A stretch of 64,000 nt of DNA from Helicobacter sp. (GTDB lineage Bacteria; Campylobacterota; Campylobacteria; Campylobacterales; Helicobacteraceae), in the NCBI RefSeq assembly GCF_014799995.1, contig NZ_JAAVGY010000006.1, positions 1-64,000 of the forward strand. The letters run 5' to 3'. Under the pieces are notes generated by a model. It was not told the origin of the DNA. It was given only the letters and a program-made list of their open reading frames with translations, and did not search any database. Of the stretch, positions 9,251-17,930 are shown piece by piece; the first letter of the stretch is position 1, and every line of letters starts with the position of its first letter. A program made the position numbers and the translations under genes.

Positions 9251-9832
9251 TTATTTTTCATCTCTTTCTAAAGCTAACATTCCTCTTTGCACTTCGTTTG
9301 CCTTTGACTCTCCTACTAATGCTTTTGCCAAAGCAAATCCAAAGCAAAGCGCAGTCGCAGGACCTCTTGAAGTGATGAGATTCTTATCTTCCACGACTGC
9401 TTGATGAGAAATATAATTTTTATTTGCGATATTTTCCTCTATGCCGGGATAGCAGGTGAAGTTTTGATTCGTTAGAATCTTATGCTTAAACAAGGCTAAA
9501 GGCGCGGCACAAATCGCCCCTATCACCCTATTTCTTTGATTCAAGTTTGTCAAAAGCGCACCCACTTCTTTAGATGCGATAAGATTTTGTGTCCCCTCCC
9601 AACCACCGGGAAGCACAATACTATCAATGCTGCTTGCCAAAACTTCTGTTATTTTCACATTCGCGCTGACTTTTAATCCACTTTGGGATTCCACTACCAA
9701 TGTCTTTTGCGATTGCGCATCTACTGCTGCGAGGATTGCCTCACAACCTACACGTCTTAACACATCAATCACAGAAATTGCTTCAATTTCCTCAAAACCC
9801 TTTCCAAGAGGTATTAAAACCCTTACACCCAT
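9251..9832 (-). CDS. DJ-1/PfpI family protein
   Basis: This is a 193-aa single-domain protein of the DJ-1/ThiJ/YajL type. The nucleophile-elbow cysteine lies in GAICAAPL (Cys108). The partner glutamate lies in KGFEEIEA near residue 15. PGGWEG and TSRGPATALCFGFALA are further family segments. Members are linked to oxidative or carbonyl stress protection as chaperones or deglycases, and the exact activity is disputed. It has a strong AAGGAGG site, follows efp by 9 bp and abuts mltC. Despite older annotations of the family, nothing ties it to thiamine synthesis. Confidence 0.88.
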   Translation of the reverse strand: MGVRVLIPLGKGFEEIEAISVIDVLRRVGCEAILAAVDAQSQKTLVVESQSGLKVSANVKITEVLASSIDSIVLPGGWEGTQNLIASKEVGALLTNLNQRNRVIGAICAAPLALFKHKILTNQNFTCYPGIEENIANKNYISHQAVVEDKNLITSRGPATALCFGFALAKALVGESKANEVQRGMLALERDEK

Positions 9833-9841
9833 TTTTCCTCC

Positions 9842-10405
9842 TTATTTTACTTTATCCAAATACTCACCTGTTTCTGTATTGACACGAATCACATCGCCCT
9901 CTAACACGTGATAGGGCACTTGCACAACCGCACCTGTTTCTAGTGTCGCGGGTTTTTTGCCTGCACTTGTTGTATCACCTTTGAAATTTGGAGGAGTTTC
10001 TGTAATTTTTAATTCCACAGTCTGTGGCACATTCACGGTGATTGCTTTGCCATTATGAAACAAAATACTCACTGCCATTCCATCAATCATCCATTTCGCA
10101 ACTTCTCCTACTTGCTCTGCATTCAAACCGATTTGCTCATAGTTTTCGTTATCCATAAATTGAAAATAATCGCCATCGTGATATAAAAACTGCATAGAAC
10201 GTTCTTGCAAGTTTGGCTCTTCGCACTTATCCCCCGCGTGGAATGTCTTTTCTAATACCCTACCATCTAAAAAAGATTTCATCTTTACACGCACAAACGC
10301 CGCACCCTTACCCGGCTTAACGTGTTGATATTCTGTAATTCTATAAGGGATTCCCTCCAATTCAACCTTTAAACCTTTTTTCAAATCACCCATTGAATAA
10401 GCCAT
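9842..10405 (-). CDS. efp: Elongation factor P
   Basis: EF-P binds ribosomes stalled at polyproline stretches and promotes peptide-bond formation. The 187-aa product has three OB/KOW-like domains. The tip loop HVKPGKGAAFVR carries the conserved lysine at residue 33 (modified to beta-lysyl-lysine where EpmA/B exist). The C-terminal TSAGKKPATLETGAVVQVP is strongly conserved. AAAGGA lies 5 nt before ATG. It follows fba by 13 bp, and the order PPIase-fba-efp matches H. pylori. Confidence 0.97.
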   Translation of the reverse strand: MAYSMGDLKKGLKVELEGIPYRITEYQHVKPGKGAAFVRVKMKSFLDGRVLEKTFHAGDKCEEPNLQERSMQFLYHDGDYFQFMDNENYEQIGLNAEQVGEVAKWMIDGMAVSILFHNGKAITVNVPQTVELKITETPPNFKGDTTSAGKKPATLETGAVVQVPYHVLEGDVIRVNTETGEYLDKVK

Positions 10406-10418
10406 TTCATTCCTTTAT

Positions 10419-11342
10419 CTAAATTTTATTAGAACTTCCTAAGATGTCCATACGTTCTGCAATCACTTTGACCATAAATTCTTTTGCAGGGGAAAAAAAC
10501 TTTCTTAAATCAAATTGCGCCTTATCCTCGTTGGCTATGCGTCTTACTTCTGACATAAATGCGATTCTTAAATCTGTATCTGTGTTGATTTTGTTAATCC
10601 CGCCTTTGACTGCTTCTTGCAAGAACGCAAAAGGCACACCTTTGCTTCCTTTTAAATCTCCTCCACTCGCCAAAAATGCTTCACTCACATTCTGTGGAAT
10701 CGCACTTGCGCCGTGCAATACTAATGGAATCTTGGTTCGTTTTTTGACTTCAATCAAGCGATTAAAATCTAGCTTGGGTTCGCCTTTGAATTTAAACGCA
10801 CCGTGGCTTGTGCCAATCGCAGGAGCTAGAAAATCTACTTGAGATTCTTTAACAAACTCTTCTGCTTCGCTAGGATTGACTAAACACGCGTCTTTTTCAT
10901 CTACTGAAATGTTATCCTCAATCCCCATTAAGCGTCCAAGCTCTGCTTCTACACTCACACCCGCAATATGCGCGACTTCTACTACTCTCTTAGTTTCTTT
11001 TAAATTCTCTTCAAAACAATGATGACTCGCGTCAATCATCACAGAAGTAAATCCTGCTCTGATTGCTTTTATACAAGATTCAAAACTTGTCCCGTGGTCT
11101 AAATGCAATGCCACAGGAATATGAGGATAACGCGCAGAAAGAATCTTGACCATTCCTACTGCCATATCTATTCCCATATATTTAATTGCCCCCTCACTTG
11201 CTTGCACAATAATAGGAGAATTTTTAAGATTTGCTGCCTCAAAAATCGCGCTTAACATTTCATAATTAACAAAGTTAAAAGCACCGACCCCGTAATTTTC
11301 TTTATTTGCTTTTTCTAAAATCACATTTCCACAAACCAACAT
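10419..11342 (-). CDS. fba: Class II fructose-bisphosphate aldolase
   Basis: This zinc-dependent enzyme interconverts fructose 1,6-bisphosphate with dihydroxyacetone phosphate and glyceraldehyde 3-phosphate, mainly in gluconeogenesis in these organisms. VALHLDHGTSFE holds the catalytic Asp and a zinc His, and SVEAELGRLMGIED and VLHGASAIP hold further metal and phosphate residues. I chose ATG at 11342, which begins LVCGN and gives 307 aa, the H. pylori length. A frame extension of 9 residues has no clear ribosome site. It follows the PPIase gene by 10 bp. Confidence 0.95.
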   Translation of the reverse strand: MLVCGNVILEKANKENYGVGAFNFVNYEMLSAIFEAANLKNSPIIVQASEGAIKYMGIDMAVGMVKILSARYPHIPVALHLDHGTSFESCIKAIRAGFTSVMIDASHHCFEENLKETKRVVEVAHIAGVSVEAELGRLMGIEDNISVDEKDACLVNPSEAEEFVKESQVDFLAPAIGTSHGAFKFKGEPKLDFNRLIEVKKRTKIPLVLHGASAIPQNVSEAFLASGGDLKGSKGVPFAFLQEAVKGGINKINTDTDLRIAFMSEVRRIANEDKAQFDLRKFFSPAKEFMVKVIAERMDILGSSNKI

Positions 11343-11352
11343 CAAAGATTCC

Positions 11353-12168
11353 TTATTTAAAAATCTCAACTTTTGCTTTTTTGCGGAGTTCCACTCCCTC
11401 TTTTTTCATTTCATCTTGAAATTTTTTCATCTTCAGATTCTGTTCAATCTGCCCTTTAATATCATTCAAAGCTAATGTGCCTGATGCCTTTTTATCTTCA
11501 ACAAAAATCACATGATAGCCAAATTGTGTTTTTACTGGTGTTGCAGTATAAGTTCCTTTATTGAGCTTAAAGGCGGCATTAGAAAACTCTGGGACCATTT
11601 GATTTTTCGCAAAATATCCCAAATTACCCCCATCTTTTGCAGAACCATTTTGCTTTTTTTCTTGAATAATCTCATTGAATCTTGCAGCTGCATTTTTACC
11701 CGCTTTTTTTAAGTCTGCAATGATGGCTTTTGCATCACTTTCACTATCTACCAAAATATGGCTTGCCTTTACCATTTCGGGTTGCACAAATTTTGATTTG
11801 TTTTGATTATAAAACTGGCTAATCTCTGCGTCTGTTACTTTGATTTTTTCCATTTGTTTGCGCATCCACACTTCAAGCGTCAATTCCTCTTCTATATTTG
11901 CGAGTGCTTCTTTAAACTCCTTAGAGCTTTGGATTTTATCTTTTTTGGCTTGCTCAATTAATAGCTTGCGCTCAATGGCTTGATGAATAATCTGCCCTTT
12001 TGCGTCCTCTGGTAATTGTTCAAACGCTACGCCGGGCAAGGAACGCATCAAAGGCGCAATATCTTTTTCTGTAATAGCATTACCATTGACTTTTGCATAA
12101 TCTTTCGCAAAACTTGCACTCTGTAACAATGCAAATGCAACCATAGAACTAATGAGAATCTTTTTCAT
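11353..12168 (-). CDS. Periplasmic peptidyl-prolyl cis-trans isomerase (PEB4/SurA-like)
   Basis: This 271-aa foldase helps outer-membrane and secreted proteins fold in the periplasm. It has a Sec signal peptide (residues 1-21, ending ASFAKDY). An N-terminal SurA-like helical chaperone region follows, and then a parvulin domain (about 130-225: VKASHILVDSESDA, GGNLGYFAKNQMVPEF, PVKTQFGYHVIFVE). A basic helical tail closes the protein. It corresponds to C. jejuni PEB4 and the H. pylori PPIase upstream of fba. AAGG precedes the ATG, and a TAAAAT box lies about 30 bp upstream, so it probably starts the PPIase-fba-efp transcript. Confidence 0.92.
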   Translation of the reverse strand: MKKILISSMVAFALLQSASFAKDYAKVNGNAITEKDIAPLMRSLPGVAFEQLPEDAKGQIIHQAIERKLLIEQAKKDKIQSSKEFKEALANIEEELTLEVWMRKQMEKIKVTDAEISQFYNQNKSKFVQPEMVKASHILVDSESDAKAIIADLKKAGKNAAARFNEIIQEKKQNGSAKDGGNLGYFAKNQMVPEFSNAAFKLNKGTYTATPVKTQFGYHVIFVEDKKASGTLALNDIKGQIEQNLKMKKFQDEMKKEGVELRKKAKVEIFK

Positions 12169-12196
12169 GTTTAACCTTAATTTTAAAATTTTTGGA

Positions 12197-12202
12197 ATTT
12201 TA
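12197..12202 (-). promoter_or_regulatory. -10 box for PPIase-fba-efp operon
   Basis: Leftward TAAAAT about 30 bp before the PPIase start codon, in AT-rich sequence. As is common in Helicobacter, there is no clear -35 box. Prediction only. Confidence 0.45.
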
Positions 12203-12300
12203 CCTTATTAACGATGAATATTAATTAAAAAAATTATAAAGTTGAATCAAAATCAAGATTCATTCAAGAAAGAAATAAAGATGAAAGAATATTAAAGAAA

Positions 12301-12327
12301 TTCCCAAATGCTTGGAGCATTTGGGAA
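12301..12327 (-). terminator. Rho-independent terminator after nrfA
   Basis: Perfect 12-bp inverted repeat (TTCCCAAATGCT and AGCATTTGGGAA) with a 3-nt loop, 5 bp beyond the nrfA stop. Read leftward it is followed by TTTCTTTAAT. Confidence 0.8.
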
Positions 12328-12332
12328 ACATA

Positions 12333-14186
12333 TTAGTAGGCAGAAGTTTTAGAATCAATTGCCTTGTAATTGTAAGGTTTATTGTTTTTATCCAAATCCA
12401 TCAATTCTTTTGGAGCTGGTCCATTGATTTCTTTGTGTTGATAATAACGTTCGCCTGCCTTATGTCCATTTAAATCCACTTTATAAACAATTTCACCGGG
12501 ATTATATTTTTGAATTTCCTCAAATCCTAGATTAGAAGTTTGGAAATCTTTGATTCCATTGGCATTTGCAATCTCTACAAGTTTGGTTTGCCCCATTCTT
12601 GCCATTTCTACTGCTTGCAATAGCATTCTGCTTGCTTCTCTTGGATTATGGAATCCTGTGGAGTTTTCAGCACCGACAAAGTCTCCTCTCATTTGCCCTT
12701 TGCGATGAAGCTCTAATGGCTCTTTTAGTGCAGCAGAAATCTTTTTATCATCTGCTTTGCCATCAGTTTGGTAAGCTGGCAATGCACCAAGTTTCTCACG
12801 CATAGTTTTAATGTCTTCAATCAAGCTAACGGTTGCATATTCTGCACTTCTCAAATCAAATGCGATAGATTTTTGAATATCAAAAATTTGTGCTTTAAGA
12901 TATTCTTCGCTTTGTGTATGGCAAGTTTTGCAAGCCGCATTAATATCTTGTAGTGGAGAAGTGATATTGTGTTCTGTCATTTTTTTCGCCCCTTTGCGTT
13001 TATAAGGCATATGGCAATCTGCACAACTCACACCATTAGCCGCATGCACACCACCACTGAAAAGCTCTGTTTCTGGATGTTGGATTTTCAACATTGGAGC
13101 TTTAGTGATTTTGTGTTGCCAATCTAGCGGGAATACATCACGCACTTTTTCATAATGGTCATCAAACATTTCAATTCTGAATGGCTCATTTTTCTTCCAA
13201 GCACTCCAAGGGAATACTAATTCAAGTCCTGCAACTTCAATTTCTGTTGGTTGGTTGCCATTTCTCCAAGAATCAAATTCATCATAAGTTTTTTGTGTCC
13301 CATTAAACCATTTTTGTGTAGGATCATTTGCAATAGATTCTCCCACAACTTTGACTTTTGTGCCTGTTGGCTTGAAGTAATACTCTACATGGCATTGAGA
13401 ACAAACCAATGTGCGCATTTCATCACGACTTGCTTTGATTCCTGTTACAGGGTCTTTTTGGTAACCACGACTTGCAAGTGCATTAATGGCTGCTGGACGT
13501 GTAAGACGCAACTGCATATCAGTTGGATTATGGCAGTCTGCACAAGTTACACCCATTCTTTTACCCCCGTGTGGTCCGCTATGCTCGGGTGAGTTTTCAG
13601 CGATTCCATCAACAGCAGGGACATTTTTAATCATTGTCCAATACTTTGTAGAGTTAAAAGAAACCCATTTTTCTTCTGGAGTATTTCCGATTCCGACATT
13701 TTTAAGCAACCAAGGAGTCCAACCGCTATGGCAGTTCATACAAGCGGTAGGTTGTCCGCCAAATGCGCCAAATCCGTGTGCATTCAAGAAATCTTTATTG
13801 TTTCTTGCGGTATCCATTTGATCTACTTGAATCCAAAAGTGTCCTCTTTCTTCGTTTGCATCAATGCTAAAAGGATAACCTGCCCAAAGAATCGTAAGTT
13901 GTGGATAACGAATCAATTTAGAATAAGCTAAATTTCCTCCAAATTCTGTTGAGATTGGAGCTTGTTTTTCCACTGTTAGATACATATCCAAATAATCTGG
14001 GAAATTTTTACCCCAATGGTCAAAAGTTGGATTCTCATCACTCATTTCTACAAAGCCCTTAGAGCTTAGCCCACCTGTGCCTTCTGCTTGTTTTTTGCTA
14101 ATATCAGAATTTAGCCAAAACATTCCAGCAATCACAATTAAAACAATCACCACCAAAATTGGCATTAAAGGCGATTTTTTTTGCAT
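12333..14186 (-). CDS. nrfA: Cytochrome c nitrite reductase, catalytic subunit (ammonia-forming)
   Basis: NrfA reduces nitrite to ammonium with six electrons in the periplasm. The 617-aa product has an N-terminal membrane/signal segment (about residues 8-26) and five haem motifs: C149-MN-CH, C215-AD-CH, C262-SQ-CH, C388-AD-CH and C419-KT-CH. QCHVEYYF carries the active-site tyrosine region. The first, active-site haem motif is CxxCH rather than the CxxCK of most NrfA; I recall the same for Campylobacter jejuni. The C-terminal helical region mediates dimer contact in known structures. nrfH lies 17 bp upstream, and a terminator follows. Confidence 0.96.
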   Translation of the reverse strand: MQKKSPLMPILVVIVLIVIAGMFWLNSDISKKQAEGTGGLSSKGFVEMSDENPTFDHWGKNFPDYLDMYLTVEKQAPISTEFGGNLAYSKLIRYPQLTILWAGYPFSIDANEERGHFWIQVDQMDTARNNKDFLNAHGFGAFGGQPTACMNCHSGWTPWLLKNVGIGNTPEEKWVSFNSTKYWTMIKNVPAVDGIAENSPEHSGPHGGKRMGVTCADCHNPTDMQLRLTRPAAINALASRGYQKDPVTGIKASRDEMRTLVCSQCHVEYYFKPTGTKVKVVGESIANDPTQKWFNGTQKTYDEFDSWRNGNQPTEIEVAGLELVFPWSAWKKNEPFRIEMFDDHYEKVRDVFPLDWQHKITKAPMLKIQHPETELFSGGVHAANGVSCADCHMPYKRKGAKKMTEHNITSPLQDINAACKTCHTQSEEYLKAQIFDIQKSIAFDLRSAEYATVSLIEDIKTMREKLGALPAYQTDGKADDKKISAALKEPLELHRKGQMRGDFVGAENSTGFHNPREASRMLLQAVEMARMGQTKLVEIANANGIKDFQTSNLGFEEIQKYNPGEIVYKVDLNGHKAGERYYQHKEINGPAPKELMDLDKNNKPYNYKAIDSKTSAY

Positions 14187-14203
14187 TTTAACCTCCTAAA
14201 AAT

Positions 14204-14710
14204 TTAAAAACCTCGTTTATGTCCTACGCCTGCGTGGCAAGAAACACAACTAAGAGACTCGTTTCCGTGTGGATTAGTCGTAGGATTTACGACATTACTC
14301 ACCATTTCGCTATGACAACGCACGCAATTATCTTGAATCATACCTTTAGATTTTTGTGTCGCACTTAAGTTTGTTGGCAACACATCTAACTTAAAGGTAA
14401 AAGCATACGCATGCCCTACTCCACTCTCCGCTTTTGCAATCCACTTTTCTACAAATTCGTGCGGCAAATGGCAATCATTACAAGTTGCACGTGGTTTTCC
14501 AGCGATTTTTTTTGAATGCGAACCCTTAAGCCAATCATTATAAACATCATTCATAATATGGCAATTATTACAGGCTTCACTCTCGTTGCTAAAGTAAGAC
14601 ATACCTTTTGCATTATAAAAAGTATATAGTCCCACAATACAAGCAACGACGCATAGAATCCCAAGCAACAAAGCGACAAATGGGAGCGGTTTAGATTCTT
14701 TACTTTCCAA
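14204..14710 (-). CDS. nrfH: Cytochrome c nitrite reductase, quinol-oxidising membrane subunit
   Basis: NrfH takes electrons from menaquinol and passes them to NrfA. The 168-aa NapC/NirT-type protein has one N-terminal membrane helix (about residues 10-30) and four CxxCH motifs (CNNCH, CNDCH, CVRCH, CVSCH). The start is TTG: AAAGGAG sits 6-7 nt before it, and no ATG lies in frame near the helix. It forms a two-gene operon with nrfA, probably driven by an FNR/CRP-like site and a -10 box upstream. Confidence 0.94.
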   Translation of the reverse strand: MESKESKPLPFVALLLGILCVVACIVGLYTFYNAKGMSYFSNESEACNNCHIMNDVYNDWLKGSHSKKIAGKPRATCNDCHLPHEFVEKWIAKAESGVGHAYAFTFKLDVLPTNLSATQKSKGMIQDNCVRCHSEMVSNVVNPTTNPHGNESLSCVSCHAGVGHKRGF

Positions 14711-14774
14711 CCTACGCTCCTTTTAGTATTTTTTGAATCCAAAATCCTAAAGAGATTCCAAACTCAAGGGAATT

Positions 14775-14816
14775 ATTTTAGCTTTATTTTTTAAAAACTT
14801 TCTTGACTTAAATCAA
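14775..14816 (-). promoter_or_regulatory. Putative nrfHA promoter with FNR/CRP-like operator
   Basis: TTGAC-TTAA-ATCAA (14803-14816) differs at one base from the FNR consensus TTGAT-N4-ATCAA. A leftward TAAAAT box lies at 14780-14775. If transcription begins about 7 nt past that box (near 14768), the operator centre is about 41.5 bp upstream, the class II activator position. The leader before nrfH is then about 57 nt. The geometry is seen; binding is inferred. Confidence 0.55.
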
Positions 14817-14838
14817 AAAGTAAATGAAAGGTAAATAA

Positions 14839-14962
14839 AGAAATGTTCTTGCAAGCGAATTTTTAAACTTGCGCGACAATTCATAATTTTATCTTATTAT
14901 GGAATATTTTGATTGTTAAGATTATGGATTGCCACGCCGCTAAACCACTCACAACGATAAAT
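14839..14962. repeat. Degenerate hairpin elements between dcuA and nrfH
   Basis: A diverged copy lies at about 14839-14889 (CTTGCAAGCGAATTTTTAAA and following, then GACAATTCATAAT). A left border lies at about 14922-14937 (ATTATGGATTGCCACG) without a clean right half. GTGGCAATCTCAATGAGAG near 14990 looks like another decayed end. Apart from these and the promoter, I see nothing in 14711-15042. Confidence 0.6.
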
Positions 14963-15042
14963 CATTGTGAGCTGATTTACAAAACTTTCGTGGCAATCTC
15001 AATGAGAGAAATATCCCCTAAGCACAAAGGCTTAAGAGTGGT

Positions 15043-16389
15043 TTATACAAAAGCAACTGCAACAAATCCTAAGATAACACTAAAGGCAATTGCTAAGACA
15101 CCCGGAATCAAGAAAGCGTGGTTGAAGATATACTTACCGATTCTTGTTGAACCTGTATCGTCCATTTGCACTGCACCTAACAATGTAGGATAAGTTGGCA
15201 ACACGAACAATGCAGAAACTGCGGCAAAAGAAGCAACAATCATATAAGAATCGCCCGGATTTGCTACACTAATACCAAGTGCTGTAATCACCACAGGTGT
15301 AATGGCTTTTGCTGTTGCCGCTTGGGAGTAAAGCAAGGTTGCAGCGAAGAAATAAGCCACCGCAAGCAACGCTGGAATTTGTTTAACCAAATCACTTGAA
15401 AGCTCACCGATTTGTGTTTTGTAGCCATCTACGAAAGTATTTCCAAGCCAAGCCACACCTAACACACACACGCACGCAACCATACCACTTTTAAAGACGC
15501 TAGATTCTGTGATTTTATTGACTTCAATCTTACAAAGAATCGTGATAAAAGTAGCCACTCCAAGCATAAAGCTCATAATCGCCGCATCTCTTGGCACGAT
15601 AACATTTTCAATCAAGACGGGTTTGCCACCGATTCTTGAAATCGCAGTCGCATAAAGAACAACCAACAAAACGCCGATAAGGAAAATCCCGACAGAGAGT
15701 TTTGCACCTTCTTTAAGTTGCATATTTTGCGCACCCACAGAAGGTTTAACCAAGCCTTTTGCCAATCTTTCTTGATATACAGGGTCTTTGCTCAAATCAA
15801 GATTAGAGAACATTGTAACCACCAATGCAGTGAGCATACAACCTACAAATGTAGTTGGAATCCAAATTCCAAGCAAGAGTGGATAACTCCAACCAAGTGG
15901 CTCTAATGCTCCTGTCATATACACGACCGCCGCACTTACAGGGCTTGCAGTAATTGCGATTTGGCTTGCAACCACAGCAATAGAAAGCGGTGCAGAGGGT
16001 TTAATGTTTTGCTCTTTTGCAACCTCAACGATAACAGGAATCATAGAAAACGCAGTGTGTCCAGTCCCTGCTAAAATTGTCAAGAAATAAGTAACGGTAG
16101 GAGCAAGGTAGTTGATATATTTTGGGTTAGAGCGCAAGATTCTTTCTGCGATTTGAACCAAATAATCCAAGCCTCCCGCAAGTTGCATTGCAGAAATTGC
16201 TGCAATAACAGACATAATAATTAAAATAACGTCCCACGGAATCGCGCCCGGTTTCATACCAAGACAAAGCCCTAAAATCACAACGCCCAAACCTCCAGCA
16301 TAACCAATTCCGATTCCTCCAAGTCTAATCCCTACAAAAATCGCGCCAAGTAGCACAATCACTTGCAGGATAAGCATCAACATTTCCAT
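15043..16389 (-). CDS. dcuA: Anaerobic C4-dicarboxylate transporter, DcuA/DcuB family
   Basis: This 448-aa inner-membrane protein has about 10-12 hydrophobic segments and exchanges aspartate, fumarate or malate for succinate. Family segments include GGLDYLVQIAERILR, LAGTGHTAFSMIPVI, ITASPVSAAVVYM and AATLLYSQAATAKA. It lies 9 bp after aspA, the usual aspA-dcuA pairing, and that favours DcuA over DcuB. The pair supplies fumarate for anaerobic respiration: aspartate in, ammonia and fumarate made, succinate out. Confidence 0.92.
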   Translation of the reverse strand: MEMLMLILQVIVLLGAIFVGIRLGGIGIGYAGGLGVVILGLCLGMKPGAIPWDVILIIMSVIAAISAMQLAGGLDYLVQIAERILRSNPKYINYLAPTVTYFLTILAGTGHTAFSMIPVIVEVAKEQNIKPSAPLSIAVVASQIAITASPVSAAVVYMTGALEPLGWSYPLLLGIWIPTTFVGCMLTALVVTMFSNLDLSKDPVYQERLAKGLVKPSVGAQNMQLKEGAKLSVGIFLIGVLLVVLYATAISRIGGKPVLIENVIVPRDAAIMSFMLGVATFITILCKIEVNKITESSVFKSGMVACVCVLGVAWLGNTFVDGYKTQIGELSSDLVKQIPALLAVAYFFAATLLYSQAATAKAITPVVITALGISVANPGDSYMIVASFAAVSALFVLPTYPTLLGAVQMDDTGSTRIGKYIFNHAFLIPGVLAIAFSVILGFVAVAFV

Positions 16390-16398
16390 AGAATTTCC

Positions 16399-17805
16399 TT
16401 ATTTTTTTGATTTCATTTGCGGATTTAGCATATTTTGTGGGTCTAAGATTTTGTCAATTTCTTCTTTTGGCAAATATCCTCTCTCTAAACAAATATCCGC
16501 TACTGATTTACCTGTTTGCAATGCTTCTTTTGCCATACTAGCAGATTTTTCGTAACCCAACACAGGATTAAATGCAGTTACGATTCCGATAGAATTAAGC
16601 ACAGATTGTTTGCAAGCCTCTGGATTGGCTGTTAAACCTTTGATTGCTTTTTGCGCTAAAGTTCTCATTGCATTTTCTAAAACAATGACAGAATTAAAGA
16701 GTGCGTAAGCAATTCCGGGTTCAAATGCGTTTAATTCAAACTCGCCTCTTTCGCTGCAAAGCATAATCGTTACATCATTTCCAATAACTTCATAGCAAGC
16801 TTCACCCACTACTTCGCAAATTACAGGATTCACTTTACCGGGCATAATGGAACTTCCGGGCTGCATTTTGGGTAAATTCACTTCTCCAAGTCCGCATCTA
16901 GGACCACTATTCATCAATCTTATATCATTTGCGATTTTAGAAAGTCTCACTGCGGCAGTTTTTAGCGCACCACTAACATGCACGAAATCCGCTGTGTCTT
17001 GTGTCGCAGCAATGAAATCTTCTGCGGGCTTAAACTCTACACCTGTGATGTCTTTGAGTTTTTTCTCTACGACAAACTTATAGTCTGGGTGGCAGTTGAT
17101 TCCTGTTCCAATCGCGGTTGCACCCATATTAAGAATCGTCATAGATTCTCTTGCCGCTTTGATTTTCGCAATATCACTTTTAAGATAACTTGCAAACGCA
17201 TTAAAGGTATTACCAAGTGTTGTTGGCACAGCATCTTCTAACTCTGTGCGCCCCATTTTAATAATGTCTTTCCATTCTTTCGCTTTTTTCTCAAGTTCAG
17301 CTTTAAGCTCTTCCATTGCCTCAAGCAAGTGTCCTAGCTTCTCGTGTGTTGCAACTTTGATAGAGCTTGGATAGGTATCATTTGTGGATTGTCCTAAATT
17401 CGTATGATCATTTGGGTGCAAATATTGGTATTCTCCCTTTTTGTGTCCCAAACTTTCTAATGCAATATTTGTAATGACCTCATTGACATTCATATTTGTA
17501 GATGTTCCTGCACCCCCTTGCATCATATCTACGACAAATTGGTCAATGAATTCACCTGCAATCAATCTATCTGCGGCTTTTGCAATTGCATCTGCTTTTT
17601 CCGCGTCAAGCACTCCCACTTCTTTATTTGCTAATGCCGCTGCTTTTTTGATTTGCGCAAAGGCTTTAACAAAAAAGGGATAATTTTTGAGAGTTCTTCC
17701 TGTCATTTTGAAGTTTTCCAAAGCTCTAAAAGTTTGGACTCCATAATAGACGGAATCGTCAATTTCTAGCTCGCCGATGAAGTCATGTTCTTTTCTAGTT
17801 CCCAT
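16399..17805 (-). CDS. aspA: Aspartate ammonia-lyase
   Basis: AspA deaminates L-aspartate to fumarate and ammonia. The 468-aa product carries the fumarase/aspartase signature GSSIMPGKVNP (with the flexible catalytic Ser loop), TSTNMNVNEVI, NDTYPSS and GRTELEDAVPTTLG. AAGGG lies a few bases before ATG. The AT-rich 125 bp upstream hold several possible -10 boxes but no clear operator. It is the first gene of aspA-dcuA and, with nrfHA just downstream, forms an anaerobic-metabolism cluster. Confidence 0.96.
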   Translation of the reverse strand: MGTRKEHDFIGELEIDDSVYYGVQTFRALENFKMTGRTLKNYPFFVKAFAQIKKAAALANKEVGVLDAEKADAIAKAADRLIAGEFIDQFVVDMMQGGAGTSTNMNVNEVITNIALESLGHKKGEYQYLHPNDHTNLGQSTNDTYPSSIKVATHEKLGHLLEAMEELKAELEKKAKEWKDIIKMGRTELEDAVPTTLGNTFNAFASYLKSDIAKIKAARESMTILNMGATAIGTGINCHPDYKFVVEKKLKDITGVEFKPAEDFIAATQDTADFVHVSGALKTAAVRLSKIANDIRLMNSGPRCGLGEVNLPKMQPGSSIMPGKVNPVICEVVGEACYEVIGNDVTIMLCSERGEFELNAFEPGIAYALFNSVIVLENAMRTLAQKAIKGLTANPEACKQSVLNSIGIVTAFNPVLGYEKSASMAKEALQTGKSVADICLERGYLPKEEIDKILDPQNMLNPQMKSKK

Positions 17806-17930
17806 GATAACCCTTCTATTTTAAAATTTTAAAGATTAACCTTGAATAATCTTTAATGAATAGATATTACACTTGATATATTTATATTTTAATAAAATCC
17901 AATATATAAAATAAAAATTTTATAATTTTT

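Noticed and set aside
13251..13821. Open frames opposite nrfA (about 110 codons each)
   Set aside because: They lie on the complement of a gene with five conserved haem motifs, have no ribosome sites and resemble no protein.
14711..15042. Search for tRNA or other stable RNA genes in gene-free stretches
   Set aside because: I found no cloverleaf or GTTCGAATC-type T-loop in this or the other long gaps. They are accounted for by repeat elements and promoters.
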